Of a DNA stretch of 42,038 bases, positions 23,980 to 33,524 are shown in pieces. Source of the stretch: Vibrio rhodolitus (GTDB taxonomy: Bacteria; Pseudomonadota; Gammaproteobacteria; Enterobacterales; Vibrionaceae); assembly GCF_003350325.1 (NCBI RefSeq), contig NZ_QLYZ01000028.1, positions 1 to 42,038 of the forward strand, in the 5' to 3' direction. The position numbers were made by a program, and so were the translations under genes. Positions within the stretch are counted from its first letter, which is position 1. Every line of letters starts with the position of its first letter. The notes below the pieces were generated by a model. It was not told the origin of the DNA. It saw only the letters and a program-made list of their open reading frames with translations, and ran no database searches.

Positions 23980-24819
23980 TTGCTGAGTTATCGTCACAGT
24001 TTTCACGCTGGCAACCATGCCGATGTTGTTAAGCACATTGTGCAAAGCCTTATCCTTGATGCCTTAAAGCAAAAAGATAAGCCTTTTGTTTACCACGATA
24101 CCCACTCGGGTGTGGGTCGCTATGACCTAACCCACGAATGGTCAGAAAAAACCGGCGAATACAAACAAGGTATCGCACGTATTTGGGACAACCCAAATAT
24201 CCCTGAAGATATCAAAAGCTACATTGAGTCGATCAAAACCCTCAATAACGGTGAAACTCTGCGTTACTACCCAGGCTCACCACGTGTAGCGCGTGCGCAA
24301 ATCCGCCCACAAGACCGTATGGTGTTAACCGAGCTTCACCCGAGTGATCACCCACTACTTGAACAAGAGTTCGAACGCGATCGCCAAGTCAGCATATACA
24401 AAGAAGATGGCTTTAAGCGTCTTAAGGCAAGCTTGCCACCACAAGAACGCCGCGGTTTAGTGCTGATTGATCCACCGTATGAGCTCGCGAAAGAGTATCG
24501 CGATGTGGTTCAAGCGATTTATCAAAGTCATAAACGCTGGGCAACAGGTATTTACGCAATTTGGTACCCAGTGGTGAATCGCTGTGATATCGAAGATATG
24601 ATTGAAGGCTTAGAAGGGCTTGGCATTCGCAAGATCCTGCAAATTGAACTGGGCGTATCTCCGGATACCAATGAGCGTGGCATGACGGCATCGGGCATGA
24701 TTGTAATTAACCCACCTTGGAAGCTAGAGAGCCAAATGCAAGAAATCTTGCCATTCCTGCAAGAAGCGATTGCACCGGCAACAGGTCACTGGAAAGTCGA
24801 CTGGATTGTGCCGGAATAA
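23980..24819 (+). CDS. rlmJ: 23S rRNA (adenine-2030-N6)-methyltransferase RlmJ
   Basis: An S-adenosylmethionine-dependent enzyme that methylates A2030 of 23S rRNA. 280 residues, the E. coli length, if started at the TTG at 23980, giving the family start MLSYRHSFHAGNHADVVKH. The open frame reaches to 23950, but those ten residues (MVKRPFRECP) are not family-like. The catalytic motif is IDPPYE (about 164-169), with YHDTHSGVGRYDL as the cofactor-side loop. Divergent from opdA; terminator behind it. The TTG start may keep expression low. Confidence 0.92.
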   Translation: MLSYRHSFHAGNHADVVKHIVQSLILDALKQKDKPFVYHDTHSGVGRYDLTHEWSEKTGEYKQGIARIWDNPNIPEDIKSYIESIKTLNNGETLRYYPGSPRVARAQIRPQDRMVLTELHPSDHPLLEQEFERDRQVSIYKEDGFKRLKASLPPQERRGLVLIDPPYELAKEYRDVVQAIYQSHKRWATGIYAIWYPVVNRCDIEDMIEGLEGLGIRKILQIELGVSPDTNERGMTASGMIVINPPWKLESQMQEILPFLQEAIAPATGHWKVDWIVPE

Positions 24820-24834
24820 TCCCATTATCTTTAG

Positions 24835-24866
24835 AACGCAGCGACTCTTTTCGCTGCGTTTTTTTA
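24835..24866 (+). terminator. rlmJ terminator
   Basis: A 10-bp stem (AACGCAGCGA / TCGCTGCGTT) with a CTCTTT loop and a TTTTTT tail, 16 bp past the rlmJ stop. Confidence 0.93.
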
Positions 24867-25065
24867 TCCGCTTATTCCCCTTTATATGACTCTCATCGCT
24901 ATTTGTCATAAGCAATATCACTTTTTCCCATTTAGCAAATTGCTAGACTCGATTTATGATAGCAACATAGGATGGATAGCAGTTGATATGGTGATGTTGA
25001 GTTTATAACCCACCACCCCAATGTAACTGTTGTCAGACAAAATTAATAAGCTCTTGGAGAAAGTA

Positions 25066-26421
25066 ATGGCGACTCATTTTGACTATATCTGTATCGGCGG
25101 CGGCAGCGGCGGCATCGCATCAGCAAACCGTGCAGCAATGTATGGCGCTAAGGTAGCTCTGATTGAAGCAAAAGACCTTGGCGGTACGTGTGTAAACGTA
25201 GGTTGTGTACCAAAGAAAGTGATGTGGCATGGCGCGCAAATCGCTGAAGCGATGAACCTATACGCTCCAGATTACGGTTTTGATGTAGACGTAAAAGGCT
25301 TCGACTGGGGCAAACTGGTGGAAAGCCGTCAGGCTTACATTGGTCGTATCCACCAATCTTATGACCGTGTGCTTGGCAACAACAAAGTAAACGTTATCAA
25401 AGGTTTTGCTAAGTTTGTTGATGAGAAAACAGTCGAAGTGGATGGCGAGCTATACACGGCTGATCACATCCTTATCGCAGTCGGTGGTCGTCCTACGATT
25501 CCAAACATCCCAGGCGCGGAATACGGCATTGATTCAAACGGTTTCTTTGACCTAGCAAAGCAACCAAACCGCGTTGCTGTGGTTGGTGCAGGTTACATCG
25601 CAGTTGAGATTGCGGGTGTACTGAGTGCACTTGGCACTGATACGCACCTATTCTGCCGTAAAGAATCACCACTACGTAGTTTTGATCCAATGATCATCGA
25701 AACATTGGTAGAAGTGATGAACGCAGAAGGTCCAACGCTGCATACCCACTCTGTACCAAAAGAAGTGGTTAAAGAAGCGGACGGCAGCCTAACGCTGCAT
25801 CTAGAAAACGGTGAGAGCCAAAATGTTGACCAGCTCATTTGGGCAATTGGTCGTCACCCTGCAACCGATGCGATCAACCTAAGCGCGACGGGTGTAGCAA
25901 TCAACGAACGTGGCTACATCAAAGTAGATGAGTATCAAGCAACCAACGTACCTGGCATCTACTGTGTTGGTGACATAATGGAAGGCGGTATCGAACTTAC
26001 ACCGGTTGCAGTTAAAGCGGGTCGTCAGCTTTCTGAGCGTCTATTCAACAACAAGCCAAACGCAAAAATGGACTACGCGCTAGTCCCAACAGTGGTATTC
26101 AGCCACCCACCGATTGGCACCATTGGTCTAACGGAACCTGAAGCGATTGCTCAATACGGCGAAGAGAACGTTAAGGTTTACACCTCTGGCTTTACCGCTA
26201 TGTACACCGCAGTAACCCAACACCGTCAACCATGCAAAATGAAACTTGTGTGTGCTGGCGAAGATGAAAAAGTTGTCGGTCTGCACGGTATTGGCTTTGC
26301 AGTGGATGAGATGATCCAAGGCTTTGGCGTTGCAATGAAGATGGGCGCAACCAAAGCAGATTTCGACTCAGTAGTCGCTATCCACCCAACGGGTTCAGAA
26401 GAATTCGTTACGATGCGTTAA
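25066..26421 (+). CDS. gor: Glutathione reductase
   Basis: An NADPH-dependent flavoenzyme that keeps glutathione reduced in the cytoplasm. 451 residues (E. coli 450) from the ATG at 25066, with GGAG ten bases upstream. FAD motif GGGSGGIASANRAA (11-24), redox-active disulfide GGTCVNVGCVPKK (Cys42 and Cys47), NADPH motif VGAGYIAVEIAG, second FAD motif GIYCVGDIM, and the catalytic HPTGSEEFVTMR end. All residues needed for activity appear present. A single gene with its own terminator; E. coli gor is in the same rlmJ neighbourhood. Confidence 0.97.
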   Translation: MATHFDYICIGGGSGGIASANRAAMYGAKVALIEAKDLGGTCVNVGCVPKKVMWHGAQIAEAMNLYAPDYGFDVDVKGFDWGKLVESRQAYIGRIHQSYDRVLGNNKVNVIKGFAKFVDEKTVEVDGELYTADHILIAVGGRPTIPNIPGAEYGIDSNGFFDLAKQPNRVAVVGAGYIAVEIAGVLSALGTDTHLFCRKESPLRSFDPMIIETLVEVMNAEGPTLHTHSVPKEVVKEADGSLTLHLENGESQNVDQLIWAIGRHPATDAINLSATGVAINERGYIKVDEYQATNVPGIYCVGDIMEGGIELTPVAVKAGRQLSERLFNNKPNAKMDYALVPTVVFSHPPIGTIGLTEPEAIAQYGEENVKVYTSGFTAMYTAVTQHRQPCKMKLVCAGEDEKVVGLHGIGFAVDEMIQGFGVAMKMGATKADFDSVVAIHPTGSEEFVTMR

Positions 26422-26447
26422 TTAAAAAGAATGCGTTAATAACTTAT

Positions 26448-26485
26448 AAAGCCATGTTTTTATTTATAAAAGCATGGCTTTTTTA
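26448..26485 (+). terminator. gor terminator
   Basis: A stem AAAGCCATG / CATGGCTTT with an A/T-rich loop and a TTTTTT run, 27 bp past the gor stop. Confidence 0.88.
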
Positions 26486-26720
26486 ATGTTTACTTTCTCT
26501 ATAGATATAATTATCACAATAAAACCAAACACTTAGCCACACGCAATCTTTGTGAAACCGTCTGACTTATCCGACCATGGGATGCGAGTCAACTCAAGTA
26601 TCTCTTTTAAACTTCCAACTTGTCATATTCAGCACCCTATTCCATTTCTAAACTAATGTGCATCTAGTTAAATAATCAAATTATGACCAAGTGCAGAAAT
26701 GGACTTTTTGGGAGAGCTAT

Positions 26721-28667
26721 ATGCGCAATTGGAGCCACCTATCTATTCGAACCCGGATCTTTGTCACGTTCTCTTTGCTGACTTTAATCAGCATCGCCAG
26801 TGTATCGCTTTACCTAGCGAGTCATGACTTTAAACAGCAAAAACAAACCTTATTACGCGAGACCATCCCTTCGCACTTAGATAGCTTAGGTGCAAAAATT
26901 ACCAATTCACTGCTGCCATCTATAAACCACGCGCAAGCACTAACCGAATCTCTTGAAGTTGCCAAATGGTTGAACTCCCCCTATCTCGTCGCAGATGCAA
27001 CGCCAATCCAAAATAGCTTTAACCACATCAAAACCTTATCCAACGCGGACATTCTCTTCTTGAGTGCAGAAAGTGCTTATGGGCAAGAATACTTTGTCGA
27101 GGCAGGTGGGGAGTTTGAGCGCATGTTGCTGCAAGACTATCAAAATGGTCATTTCTACCAAGATTTTGTCGCCACCAATCAAACCTATGAGCTCAACTTG
27201 GATGAAGTCAGTGGCAATAAGTTTATGTTTATTAACTACCGTAGCCGCCAACTGAAAAGTGATGTAGCCGAACCTTTTGTCGTTGCCGGACTTGGTGTAA
27301 ACGTCAATAATATGGTCGAGCTGGTCGAAGCTCAGTCTATCGGCAAAAGTGGTAAAGCCATGTTAGTCGACGAGTTTGGTAACCTCGATGTTCAACCTCC
27401 GGGCACGGTTATCACTGATGAAGTAAGTAGCCAAGCGTTCGCGGGTTTGCTCGACAAAGAACAAGATTATCAAATCACCACGCGCGTCATTAATGGCACT
27501 GAGCTGTTTATCGCCACCAAATGGGTACCAGAAATCAAACGCTTCGTGATCTTAGAAACACCAACCTCTGAACTTATGGCACCAATCAAAACCATGGCAT
27601 GGAAAACGCTCATGGTTGCGCTCGTGGTTGGCGCTATCGCTATCATGGTGATGTATTGGCTGGTGAATGCTTTAGTCAGACCTCTGCGCCAACTAACTGA
27701 AGGTATTGAGCACACCGCAACTCAGCTTCATTTAGGCAAACATGTGGATGTAGATGACAATGCAGAAATTGGCGAAGTAGCAAAACAATTTAACCATTTT
27801 CTTGATTGCTTGCGTGATGCGATGCAACAGGTAAAACAAACCACAGATAGTTCGACGCAAGCTGCCTATACCCTTAAGAGCAACTCTGAGCAGGTCAATC
27901 GCGCTTCGCAAGAGCAACAGGACTCATTGGACAATATCGCTGCCACCACGCACCAAATCAATGTTGCCTTAGACGGACTCGCCGTTTTTTGCGATGAGAT
28001 CAAAGCCGTATCTGAACATGGGCAAACCTCTCTCGCACAGACAGAAAATATCATGAGCAGCAGCGTCAATAGTACTCAAGCTCTACAAGCCAATATGGAA
28101 AAAAGCCAGCAAGATCTGAATGATTTAAATACCCATACAGATCGTATTTTGAAAGTGCTTGAGGTGATCAGTGCTATTTCAGAGCAAACCAATTTGCTCG
28201 CCCTTAACGCAGCAATTGAAGCAGCGCGAGCTGGTGAGCATGGTCGCGGTTTTGCGGTAGTTGCCGATGAAGTACGAAACCTTTCTCAACGCACCCATGA
28301 CTCCACCACCGAGATCCAAGAAATCATCAACAGCTTGATGTCCGCTGCCGCCAATGTCACTGAACAGATGTCGTATATTCACCAAAGCAGCGAAAGCAGC
28401 CTAACAGAGCAAAACCAAGCGTCGGAGTCCCTTGCCGAGTTAAGGACCGAGTTAGTAAAACTGTTTGATATGAATGCCAAAATTGCGCAAGAGACGCGTT
28501 CGAGCAGCGATAGCCTCAACGACATTAGTAGCCATATCGAAAATATTGCTGAACAAGGACAGCAACGAGAAGTGTTGCTTGCCAACAGTCGCGAAGCTTG
28601 CAACTCCATATCCAGTTCAATGCAAAGCCTCACCGAAGATGTTGCACGCTTCAAAGGGGTGAGCTAG
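26721..28667 (+). CDS. Methyl-accepting chemotaxis protein
   Basis: A transmembrane chemoreceptor of 648 residues from the ATG at 26721 (GGGAGA upstream; a GTG ten codons earlier lacks this). First membrane segment 12-33, periplasmic ligand domain about 36-290 (cache-like but not assignable by eye), second membrane segment about 294-316, HAMP domain about 317-370, then the methylated signalling domain. The kinase-contact hairpin EQTNLLALNAAIEAARAGEHGRGFAVVADEVRNLSQRT is intact, so it should couple to CheA/CheW. No C-terminal pentapeptide tether is present. It is a single gene with its own terminator. The ligand is unknown. Confidence 0.94.
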   Translation: MRNWSHLSIRTRIFVTFSLLTLISIASVSLYLASHDFKQQKQTLLRETIPSHLDSLGAKITNSLLPSINHAQALTESLEVAKWLNSPYLVADATPIQNSFNHIKTLSNADILFLSAESAYGQEYFVEAGGEFERMLLQDYQNGHFYQDFVATNQTYELNLDEVSGNKFMFINYRSRQLKSDVAEPFVVAGLGVNVNNMVELVEAQSIGKSGKAMLVDEFGNLDVQPPGTVITDEVSSQAFAGLLDKEQDYQITTRVINGTELFIATKWVPEIKRFVILETPTSELMAPIKTMAWKTLMVALVVGAIAIMVMYWLVNALVRPLRQLTEGIEHTATQLHLGKHVDVDDNAEIGEVAKQFNHFLDCLRDAMQQVKQTTDSSTQAAYTLKSNSEQVNRASQEQQDSLDNIAATTHQINVALDGLAVFCDEIKAVSEHGQTSLAQTENIMSSSVNSTQALQANMEKSQQDLNDLNTHTDRILKVLEVISAISEQTNLLALNAAIEAARAGEHGRGFAVVADEVRNLSQRTHDSTTEIQEIINSLMSAAANVTEQMSYIHQSSESSLTEQNQASESLAELRTELVKLFDMNAKIAQETRSSSDSLNDISSHIENIAEQGQQREVLLANSREACNSISSSMQSLTEDVARFKGVS

Positions 28668-28692
28668 TTAACTCTTCTCCATTTATCGCAAT

Positions 28693-28726
28693 AAAAAAAC
28701 CGCAAATTATTTTGCGGTTTTTTATT
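28693..28726 (+). terminator. Chemoreceptor gene terminator
   Basis: A stem AAAACCGCAAA / TTTGCGGTTTT with a TTAT loop and a TTTTTATTTT tail, 26 bp after the stop. Confidence 0.92.
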
Positions 28727-28815
28727 TTCCTAACGTCCCTACAGCGCTCGTGAGCACCTCGACATACTGTCACCCTACGCCAGATAGCGAATGGTTTGAA
28801 AGGGATAATCTAACA

Positions 28816-30291
28816 ATGAATAAGCAAAGTTTACTTGCAGCGTCAGTACTGCTTGGGTTGGTTGGATGTGGCGGTGATAGCGACAGTAACAACGCTAGCG
28901 CAAACAGCGTGACTCTAACGGCTTTCGATGGTTACTTGAGTAATGCGCTGGTCTTTATTGATCAAAATAATGATAGTCAGTGGAATAGTGGTGAACGCAT
29001 TCTTGGCTTAACCAATGGCTCAGGGCAGTTAACATTAGATAGTCGCCCTGATGGTGTGATTGCCGTGCAAACTCTGACACCTAATGGTCTGGTGCAACAA
29101 CAGCTAGCCAACGATCACCCTGAATATAGCAATGTCTACACCATTGATATGGACCGCCCTGCTCAGCCTATAACTTATGAGCTTGTGCTAAAAACACCAG
29201 CCTCATCCAATACCCTCTCGCCTTTAACTGATCTAGTGGTGTTAGAGATGGCAGCCGGTGCCACTGAGAGTCAAGCAATCGAAAATATAAATAATGCACT
29301 TGGCAAAAACATTTCCCCCTACAGTAATTATTTAGACGGTAATGAGGCAGATGCCGAGCTACATAAACTCGCGCAGATCCTCACTGAAACCAAAGGCAAT
29401 AATAGTGTGGATGACTACGCACAAAATCGCCTCAATGTAATTACTAAAGCGCAGCAACTAGTGGATGAAATTGTCAGTGACAATAGTTTAGATATTGAGG
29501 ACAAAAACTATATTCCTACTATCGAGATTGCCAATGACAATAGCCTGTCCAATAAAGTCAATCATCGACTTGTGACCAACCAAAGCGTTGCCAACGATGT
29601 CGACAATACACTTGCAGCCCTCATCATTGATGAAAACTTTTCAGGTACCACAATTCCCTTAAACAAAGATGTCGATGGTCACTTGGTTGAGCTTTTTAGC
29701 GATGCCGATCAAGCTGGCGCGATTGCCGTGACCATTACCAATAGTGCAGAACTTGCTGCCGCAGGACTGAACTTCATTCTGGTATCTAGCGCAATAGAAA
29801 TCACCCCAAATAGTAACAATTTACTTACGGGTGATTATCGAATCCAACTACAAGCTAATGACCTCGATGCCAATGGCTTACAAGTTGGGGCCAGCCAAGC
29901 TATTTTCACCACTAAGGTACGAACCTCAGGCAATAACCAACTGCCAAGCGCGAATACAGCTCTAACTGCTTCTCTACAGGCACAGATCGATAGCAATTGG
30001 AGCTTTAAAGTAGGCACTCCGATCAGCAATATGACCTTAGACATTGGTAATCTATTTACCGATCCTGAAGGTGATACACTTAAATTTGGCACTCGACCAC
30101 GCTTAACCTATGCCTACTTGGAAAGAGGTATCGACGTAGCTTACTCGAGTGACCATTCAACCATTACCCTTTCTGGTACCCCAACTGATAGTGCAATCGG
30201 TGGCACCATGTCTATTGATGTGCAGGATCACCATCATGGTCATGGCGAGTGGACGACGGTTGAATTGAACTTACCCAATATTGCCCAGTAA
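28816..30291 (+). CDS. Outer-membrane-type lipoprotein with cadherin-like domain
   Basis: 491 residues from the ATG at 28816. A lipoprotein signal ends in LVGC with Cys18, and Gly follows, so sorting to the outer membrane is predicted. Residues about 40-80 hold the DGYLSNALVFIDQNNDSQWNSGER pattern seen in Vibrio surface lipoproteins. The middle (about 90-260) is Asn/Asp-rich with TNLSDLV-like helical stretches. The C-terminal third resembles a dystroglycan/cadherin-type beta domain (NLFTDPEGDTLKFGT..., ITLSGTPTDSAIGGTMSIDVQD) and ends in DHHHGHGEW, a short His cluster that could bind metal. Function unknown; surface adhesion is a guess. It is convergent with the next lipoprotein. Confidence 0.85.
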   Translation: MNKQSLLAASVLLGLVGCGGDSDSNNASANSVTLTAFDGYLSNALVFIDQNNDSQWNSGERILGLTNGSGQLTLDSRPDGVIAVQTLTPNGLVQQQLANDHPEYSNVYTIDMDRPAQPITYELVLKTPASSNTLSPLTDLVVLEMAAGATESQAIENINNALGKNISPYSNYLDGNEADAELHKLAQILTETKGNNSVDDYAQNRLNVITKAQQLVDEIVSDNSLDIEDKNYIPTIEIANDNSLSNKVNHRLVTNQSVANDVDNTLAALIIDENFSGTTIPLNKDVDGHLVELFSDADQAGAIAVTITNSAELAAAGLNFILVSSAIEITPNSNNLLTGDYRIQLQANDLDANGLQVGASQAIFTTKVRTSGNNQLPSANTALTASLQAQIDSNWSFKVGTPISNMTLDIGNLFTDPEGDTLKFGTRPRLTYAYLERGIDVAYSSDHSTITLSGTPTDSAIGGTMSIDVQDHHHGHGEWTTVELNLPNIAQ

Positions 30292-30298
30292 TCTGACA

Positions 30299-30330
30299 AT
30301 AAAAAAGCCAGTCGTGTATACGACTGGCTT
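30299..30330 (-). terminator. Terminator between convergent lipoprotein genes
   Basis: An 11-bp stem (AAGCCAGTCGT / ACGACTGGCTT) with a GTAT loop. The minus-strand side ends in TTTTTT; the plus side has no T-run, so it serves the minus-strand gene best. Confidence 0.85.
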
Positions 30331-30361
30331 CGGAGTCTCTAGTGATTCCACACGTGATAAA

Positions 30362-32065
30362 TTAGATGTTCTTTTGAAGAGTCACACTAGAAATCTTACT
30401 TCCATCGGAAGGGTTTAAAGTATCGATAGTCAAAACGCCTTTATCCCAGTTTTTACCCGCAGGAATATAGCTAAAGCGATTAACTTTGATGTTTCCTTTG
30501 TCATCCCATCGAATTGTTGTGTTTAGCTGATCAAGCGTCGCTTTAGAGTCACCAGCCTCGTTAGTACCAAACCACCAAAAATCCATCTGTGCAAACTCTG
30601 TATAAGATGTCTCAAGAGCATCAATAATTACACCCGTTTCAGTAAACTGCCACTCTTTACTTTCTACCGAAGCCCCATCTTTTTTAGTCATCGTCCACGT
30701 ACCCATAAAATCAACATAACGATCAGTACCCTTGCTTTCTACCGGGTAAATAAAATTAATTGATTCAGATACATAACCAGTCCACTCCTCATGTTTGCGG
30801 CGTACTTGAGTATAAACATCTGTAATTGGGTCGTATGAACCTGATGTAATTTCACTCTGCATTTGAGGAGACTCCCCCTCATTAGCATCATTTCGACGAA
30901 TTTTTTCATATTTCGTCATAGCCTGCTCAGAACAGGAAGATGCAGCCATACACTCGTAAACACCACCGAACTCCGTCATATCACTCCAAGGATGGGACTT
31001 TTCTTCCGTCAAGGTAGAAACTGGGTTCACAAAGCTATATTCAAAATGACCACCTGGGCTCAAAAGATCTGTAAACGAATCAGAAATTGGTTGGTTAAAA
31101 TCTTCACCATCGCAAGTTACTATCGAAGTACCATCAGTTTGTCTTTCAATATCAGGTACACCACCTGACTCTTGACAACTCAGGTACTCTGCCATCTTAT
31201 TACCTGTCACAGAACCATCATTTGAACCCGTTAGTTCCAATAATGCAGCTTGCGTTGACTTAAAATACATTGCCGACAAACCAGTAACTTGGGTAAAAAG
31301 ATCTTCACCTAATGTACGATCCATATGCATGATGTATTTAAAATCTGTACCATTATACCTTACGCGTTGCTTTGAAGATCGCTCAACAAAAGTCCAGTTT
31401 GAACCTTTAGACCAATGTGTAAGTAGCACATTTGAACCACGATTAGTTAAAGTACCGAACGAACCCTCCGATTCAAAATGAGTAAGCGCCTCATCCTCAT
31501 TCACTAAGTCATCAATCGTCCAACTATTGTCAATTGCCTTTAATAAATCCTCAACAGCACCTTTACCAGAAGCGCTATTAAAATCATCGAGTTGGATCTT
31601 TGACAATAATGCAACCATAGCTGAGTCTGGGCTACGAACCGCTTCTGGAATAATAATAGAGGGGTTACTTAAGGAAGTATTGGCGTTAATAGTCAACAGT
31701 AAACGAGCCAAGTTAACAACCCTATCATGAGTTCCTACGGTTTCATAAGGAGTCACAACATGACGACCTGAAGAACTCCCCAACACTAGTCCTCCGGCTT
31801 GATTACCGAGAATAAATGTTACATTGGGATTATCTTGATCAATTGAAAATGTACCTTCTTCATCAGTAAAACTTCCTGTGTTACTCAATTCTCCCTTAAC
31901 GAAATATAACCCCTCTACTTTGGCATCAATAAATTTACCTTGCTCTGGGATGGCAATAACAGGTTTTTCAGCCAAATCGCTATTTTTTGAATCATTGCTA
32001 TTGTTGCCACAGCCAACTAACGCTAAAGCAACCGCAGTTGCCAAAATTGTTGTTTTCATTTCCAT
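30362..32065 (-). CDS. Lipoprotein of unknown function
   Basis: 567 residues from the ATG at 32065 (or 565 from 32059; neither has a strong ribosome site). The signal MEMKTTILATAVALALVGC gives a lipidated Cys19. Residues about 45-90 form a VEGLYFVKGELSNTGSFTDEEGTFSIDQD block of the type found in Vibrio lipoproteins. The rest has pairs of cysteines (for example ECMAASSCS), Trp-rich beta-like segments and no catalytic motif that I know. The reading is AT-rich compared with neighbouring operons, consistent with acquisition by transfer. It may be surface-exposed; this is a guess. It ends at a terminator shared with the convergent gene. Confidence 0.82.
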   Translation of the reverse strand: MEMKTTILATAVALALVGCGNNSNDSKNSDLAEKPVIAIPEQGKFIDAKVEGLYFVKGELSNTGSFTDEEGTFSIDQDNPNVTFILGNQAGGLVLGSSSGRHVVTPYETVGTHDRVVNLARLLLTINANTSLSNPSIIIPEAVRSPDSAMVALLSKIQLDDFNSASGKGAVEDLLKAIDNSWTIDDLVNEDEALTHFESEGSFGTLTNRGSNVLLTHWSKGSNWTFVERSSKQRVRYNGTDFKYIMHMDRTLGEDLFTQVTGLSAMYFKSTQAALLELTGSNDGSVTGNKMAEYLSCQESGGVPDIERQTDGTSIVTCDGEDFNQPISDSFTDLLSPGGHFEYSFVNPVSTLTEEKSHPWSDMTEFGGVYECMAASSCSEQAMTKYEKIRRNDANEGESPQMQSEITSGSYDPITDVYTQVRRKHEEWTGYVSESINFIYPVESKGTDRYVDFMGTWTMTKKDGASVESKEWQFTETGVIIDALETSYTEFAQMDFWWFGTNEAGDSKATLDQLNTTIRWDDKGNIKVNRFSYIPAGKNWDKGVLTIDTLNPSDGSKISSVTLQKNI

Positions 32066-32294
32066 TGTTTTCTAACCACTGATTATTATCTTTATGTGAC
32101 ACCGGTTCCAAAACCAAATGTGCGGCACGGATATTAATCGCGTAAGAAAAACCCTACAACAGAAACAAAGAGCATAAGTGAATGAAAAATAAACGCTTTC
32201 CTTGATTTATTTTTCTTTTGTGAACAGAGTCATAAATTGATATAGATATCAATTATATACAGCAGGGATAGAGCGGCAGTCCAATAAGCCACTC

Positions 32295-33242
32295 TTACCC
32301 CACACACATTACATTGAGCAGAGACTTACCTGAGGTGATGGTCACTTTCCCGCTGGTAAACAAAGCCGCATTGTCAGAGCCCCAATATGGTAGATGCATT
32401 GGCCATTGATGGCTCTTCATCACATCGGCTTCGAGTAAGGTTTGCCATTCTGCTGGGCTTGGCACTTCCATATCTAATGCGTGGCAAACTTTAGTTGCCT
32501 TCGCAAAATCCACACGACTCCATGGCTTGTCATATTCCATATAGAATTGGTCGTCACTAAACGGCAGGTAAGGCACTTTAAAATGTAAGTCGCCGACTCT
32601 GATCTCACGACGAACGGAAATTTCCATCTCGACAGGTACTGGTTTGGCTGCCACAGGAGCTGCTTTGATCTCGGCAGGTTTTGTCACTTTTGCGGGTGGC
32701 AAGATGGTGGTTGACTGGCGAGTCGCTGCCGTTTTCACTGGCAAAGGTTGAGCGTTCGCTTTTGGTTTTGGCTGAGGTGGCAGTACTTTACTCTGTGGCG
32801 GCGCACCTTTGACCACTTCACGAATAAATGCCTGCTGGTAAGGTTTAAGTTTTTTCACCGCGAGGAGATCTTTACTCGCCTCTGAGAAGTTCTGATATGG
32901 GCCAATCAAACATCGGGCGTTTTTGCCTTCAATTTTTGCCCAAACATCGGTGGAGATATGCGGATAGATTAACTTGGCTTCTTTGACCGATAAAGGCTTA
33001 GATAACACCCCACACTGAATCCAAAAAGTCGACTCATCCCCTTTTGGCTGCTGTTTACCCCACAAGCCTTGACCAATCGGGCAAGAAGCTGAGAGTAAAG
33101 GTAATTCTTGAGCTGAGGCTTGAGTGGCATCACAAAGAAACTCTTGCGCGCTCACTGGTTGCATCATGCTTATTCCACCTAATGTAGCCAGTGTCAGTAA
33201 CTTGACTCGTGCAGCAGAGAGTAGCGACAATTTGATATCCAT
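32295..33242 (-). CDS. SPOR-domain protein
   Basis: 315 residues from the ATG at 33242. The signal peptide ends near MMQPVSAQ. A SPOR-like peptidoglycan-binding region is at about 75-145 (ESTFWIQCGVLSKPLSVKEAKLIYPHIS through ARCLIGPYQNFSEASKDLLAVKKLKPYQQAFIREV). Then a Pro/Lys/Ala linker (PPQSKVLPPQPKPKANAQPLP), and a C-terminal domain (VPYLPFSDDQFYMEYDKPWSRVDFAKATKVCHALDMEVPSPAEWQTLLEA) that looks like a formylglycine-generating-enzyme or lectin-like fold by its WxxLxxA pattern. A periplasmic role at division sites is inferred. It is not closely linked to eptA (280 bp gap with a terminator). Confidence 0.8.
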   Translation of the reverse strand: MDIKLSLLSAARVKLLTLATLGGISMMQPVSAQEFLCDATQASAQELPLLSASCPIGQGLWGKQQPKGDESTFWIQCGVLSKPLSVKEAKLIYPHISTDVWAKIEGKNARCLIGPYQNFSEASKDLLAVKKLKPYQQAFIREVVKGAPPQSKVLPPQPKPKANAQPLPVKTAATRQSTTILPPAKVTKPAEIKAAPVAAKPVPVEMEISVRREIRVGDLHFKVPYLPFSDDQFYMEYDKPWSRVDFAKATKVCHALDMEVPSPAEWQTLLEADVMKSHQWPMHLPYWGSDNAALFTSGKVTITSGKSLLNVMCVG

Positions 33243-33432
33243 ATTGGTTGTTCGACCTTTGTTATTCTGTTTTTGGTGTGGGTGACTACGCAAAAGAAGC
33301 GTGCTCAAACTAGAGCAACAATCTGAAAAAACGTCTCTTTTTATCACGATTCACACCTCCACCATAGATGCTGTTTCAATTAGCACTGCGTCGTATAGGA
33401 TAAGCAAGACAGCGTTGAGAAAATGTGGATGC

Positions 33433-33462
33433 AAAAATGAAGCCGTTTATTAAAGCGGCTTC
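33433..33462 (-). terminator. eptA terminator
   Basis: A stem GAAGCCG / CGGCTTC with a longer A/T loop; on the minus strand it is followed by ATTTTTG. It lies 63 bp past the eptA stop. Confidence 0.72.
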
Positions 33463-33524
33463 TAGTGTAGAGAGATTGTTCAGTATAAATCTTAGGCTTA
33501 GATCACTATTTCAGACCTAAATAA

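Noticed and set aside
24950..25000. OxyR site before gor (ATAG-type repeats)
   Set aside because: Only two ATAG-like words fit the spacing of the consensus; too weak to report as a site.
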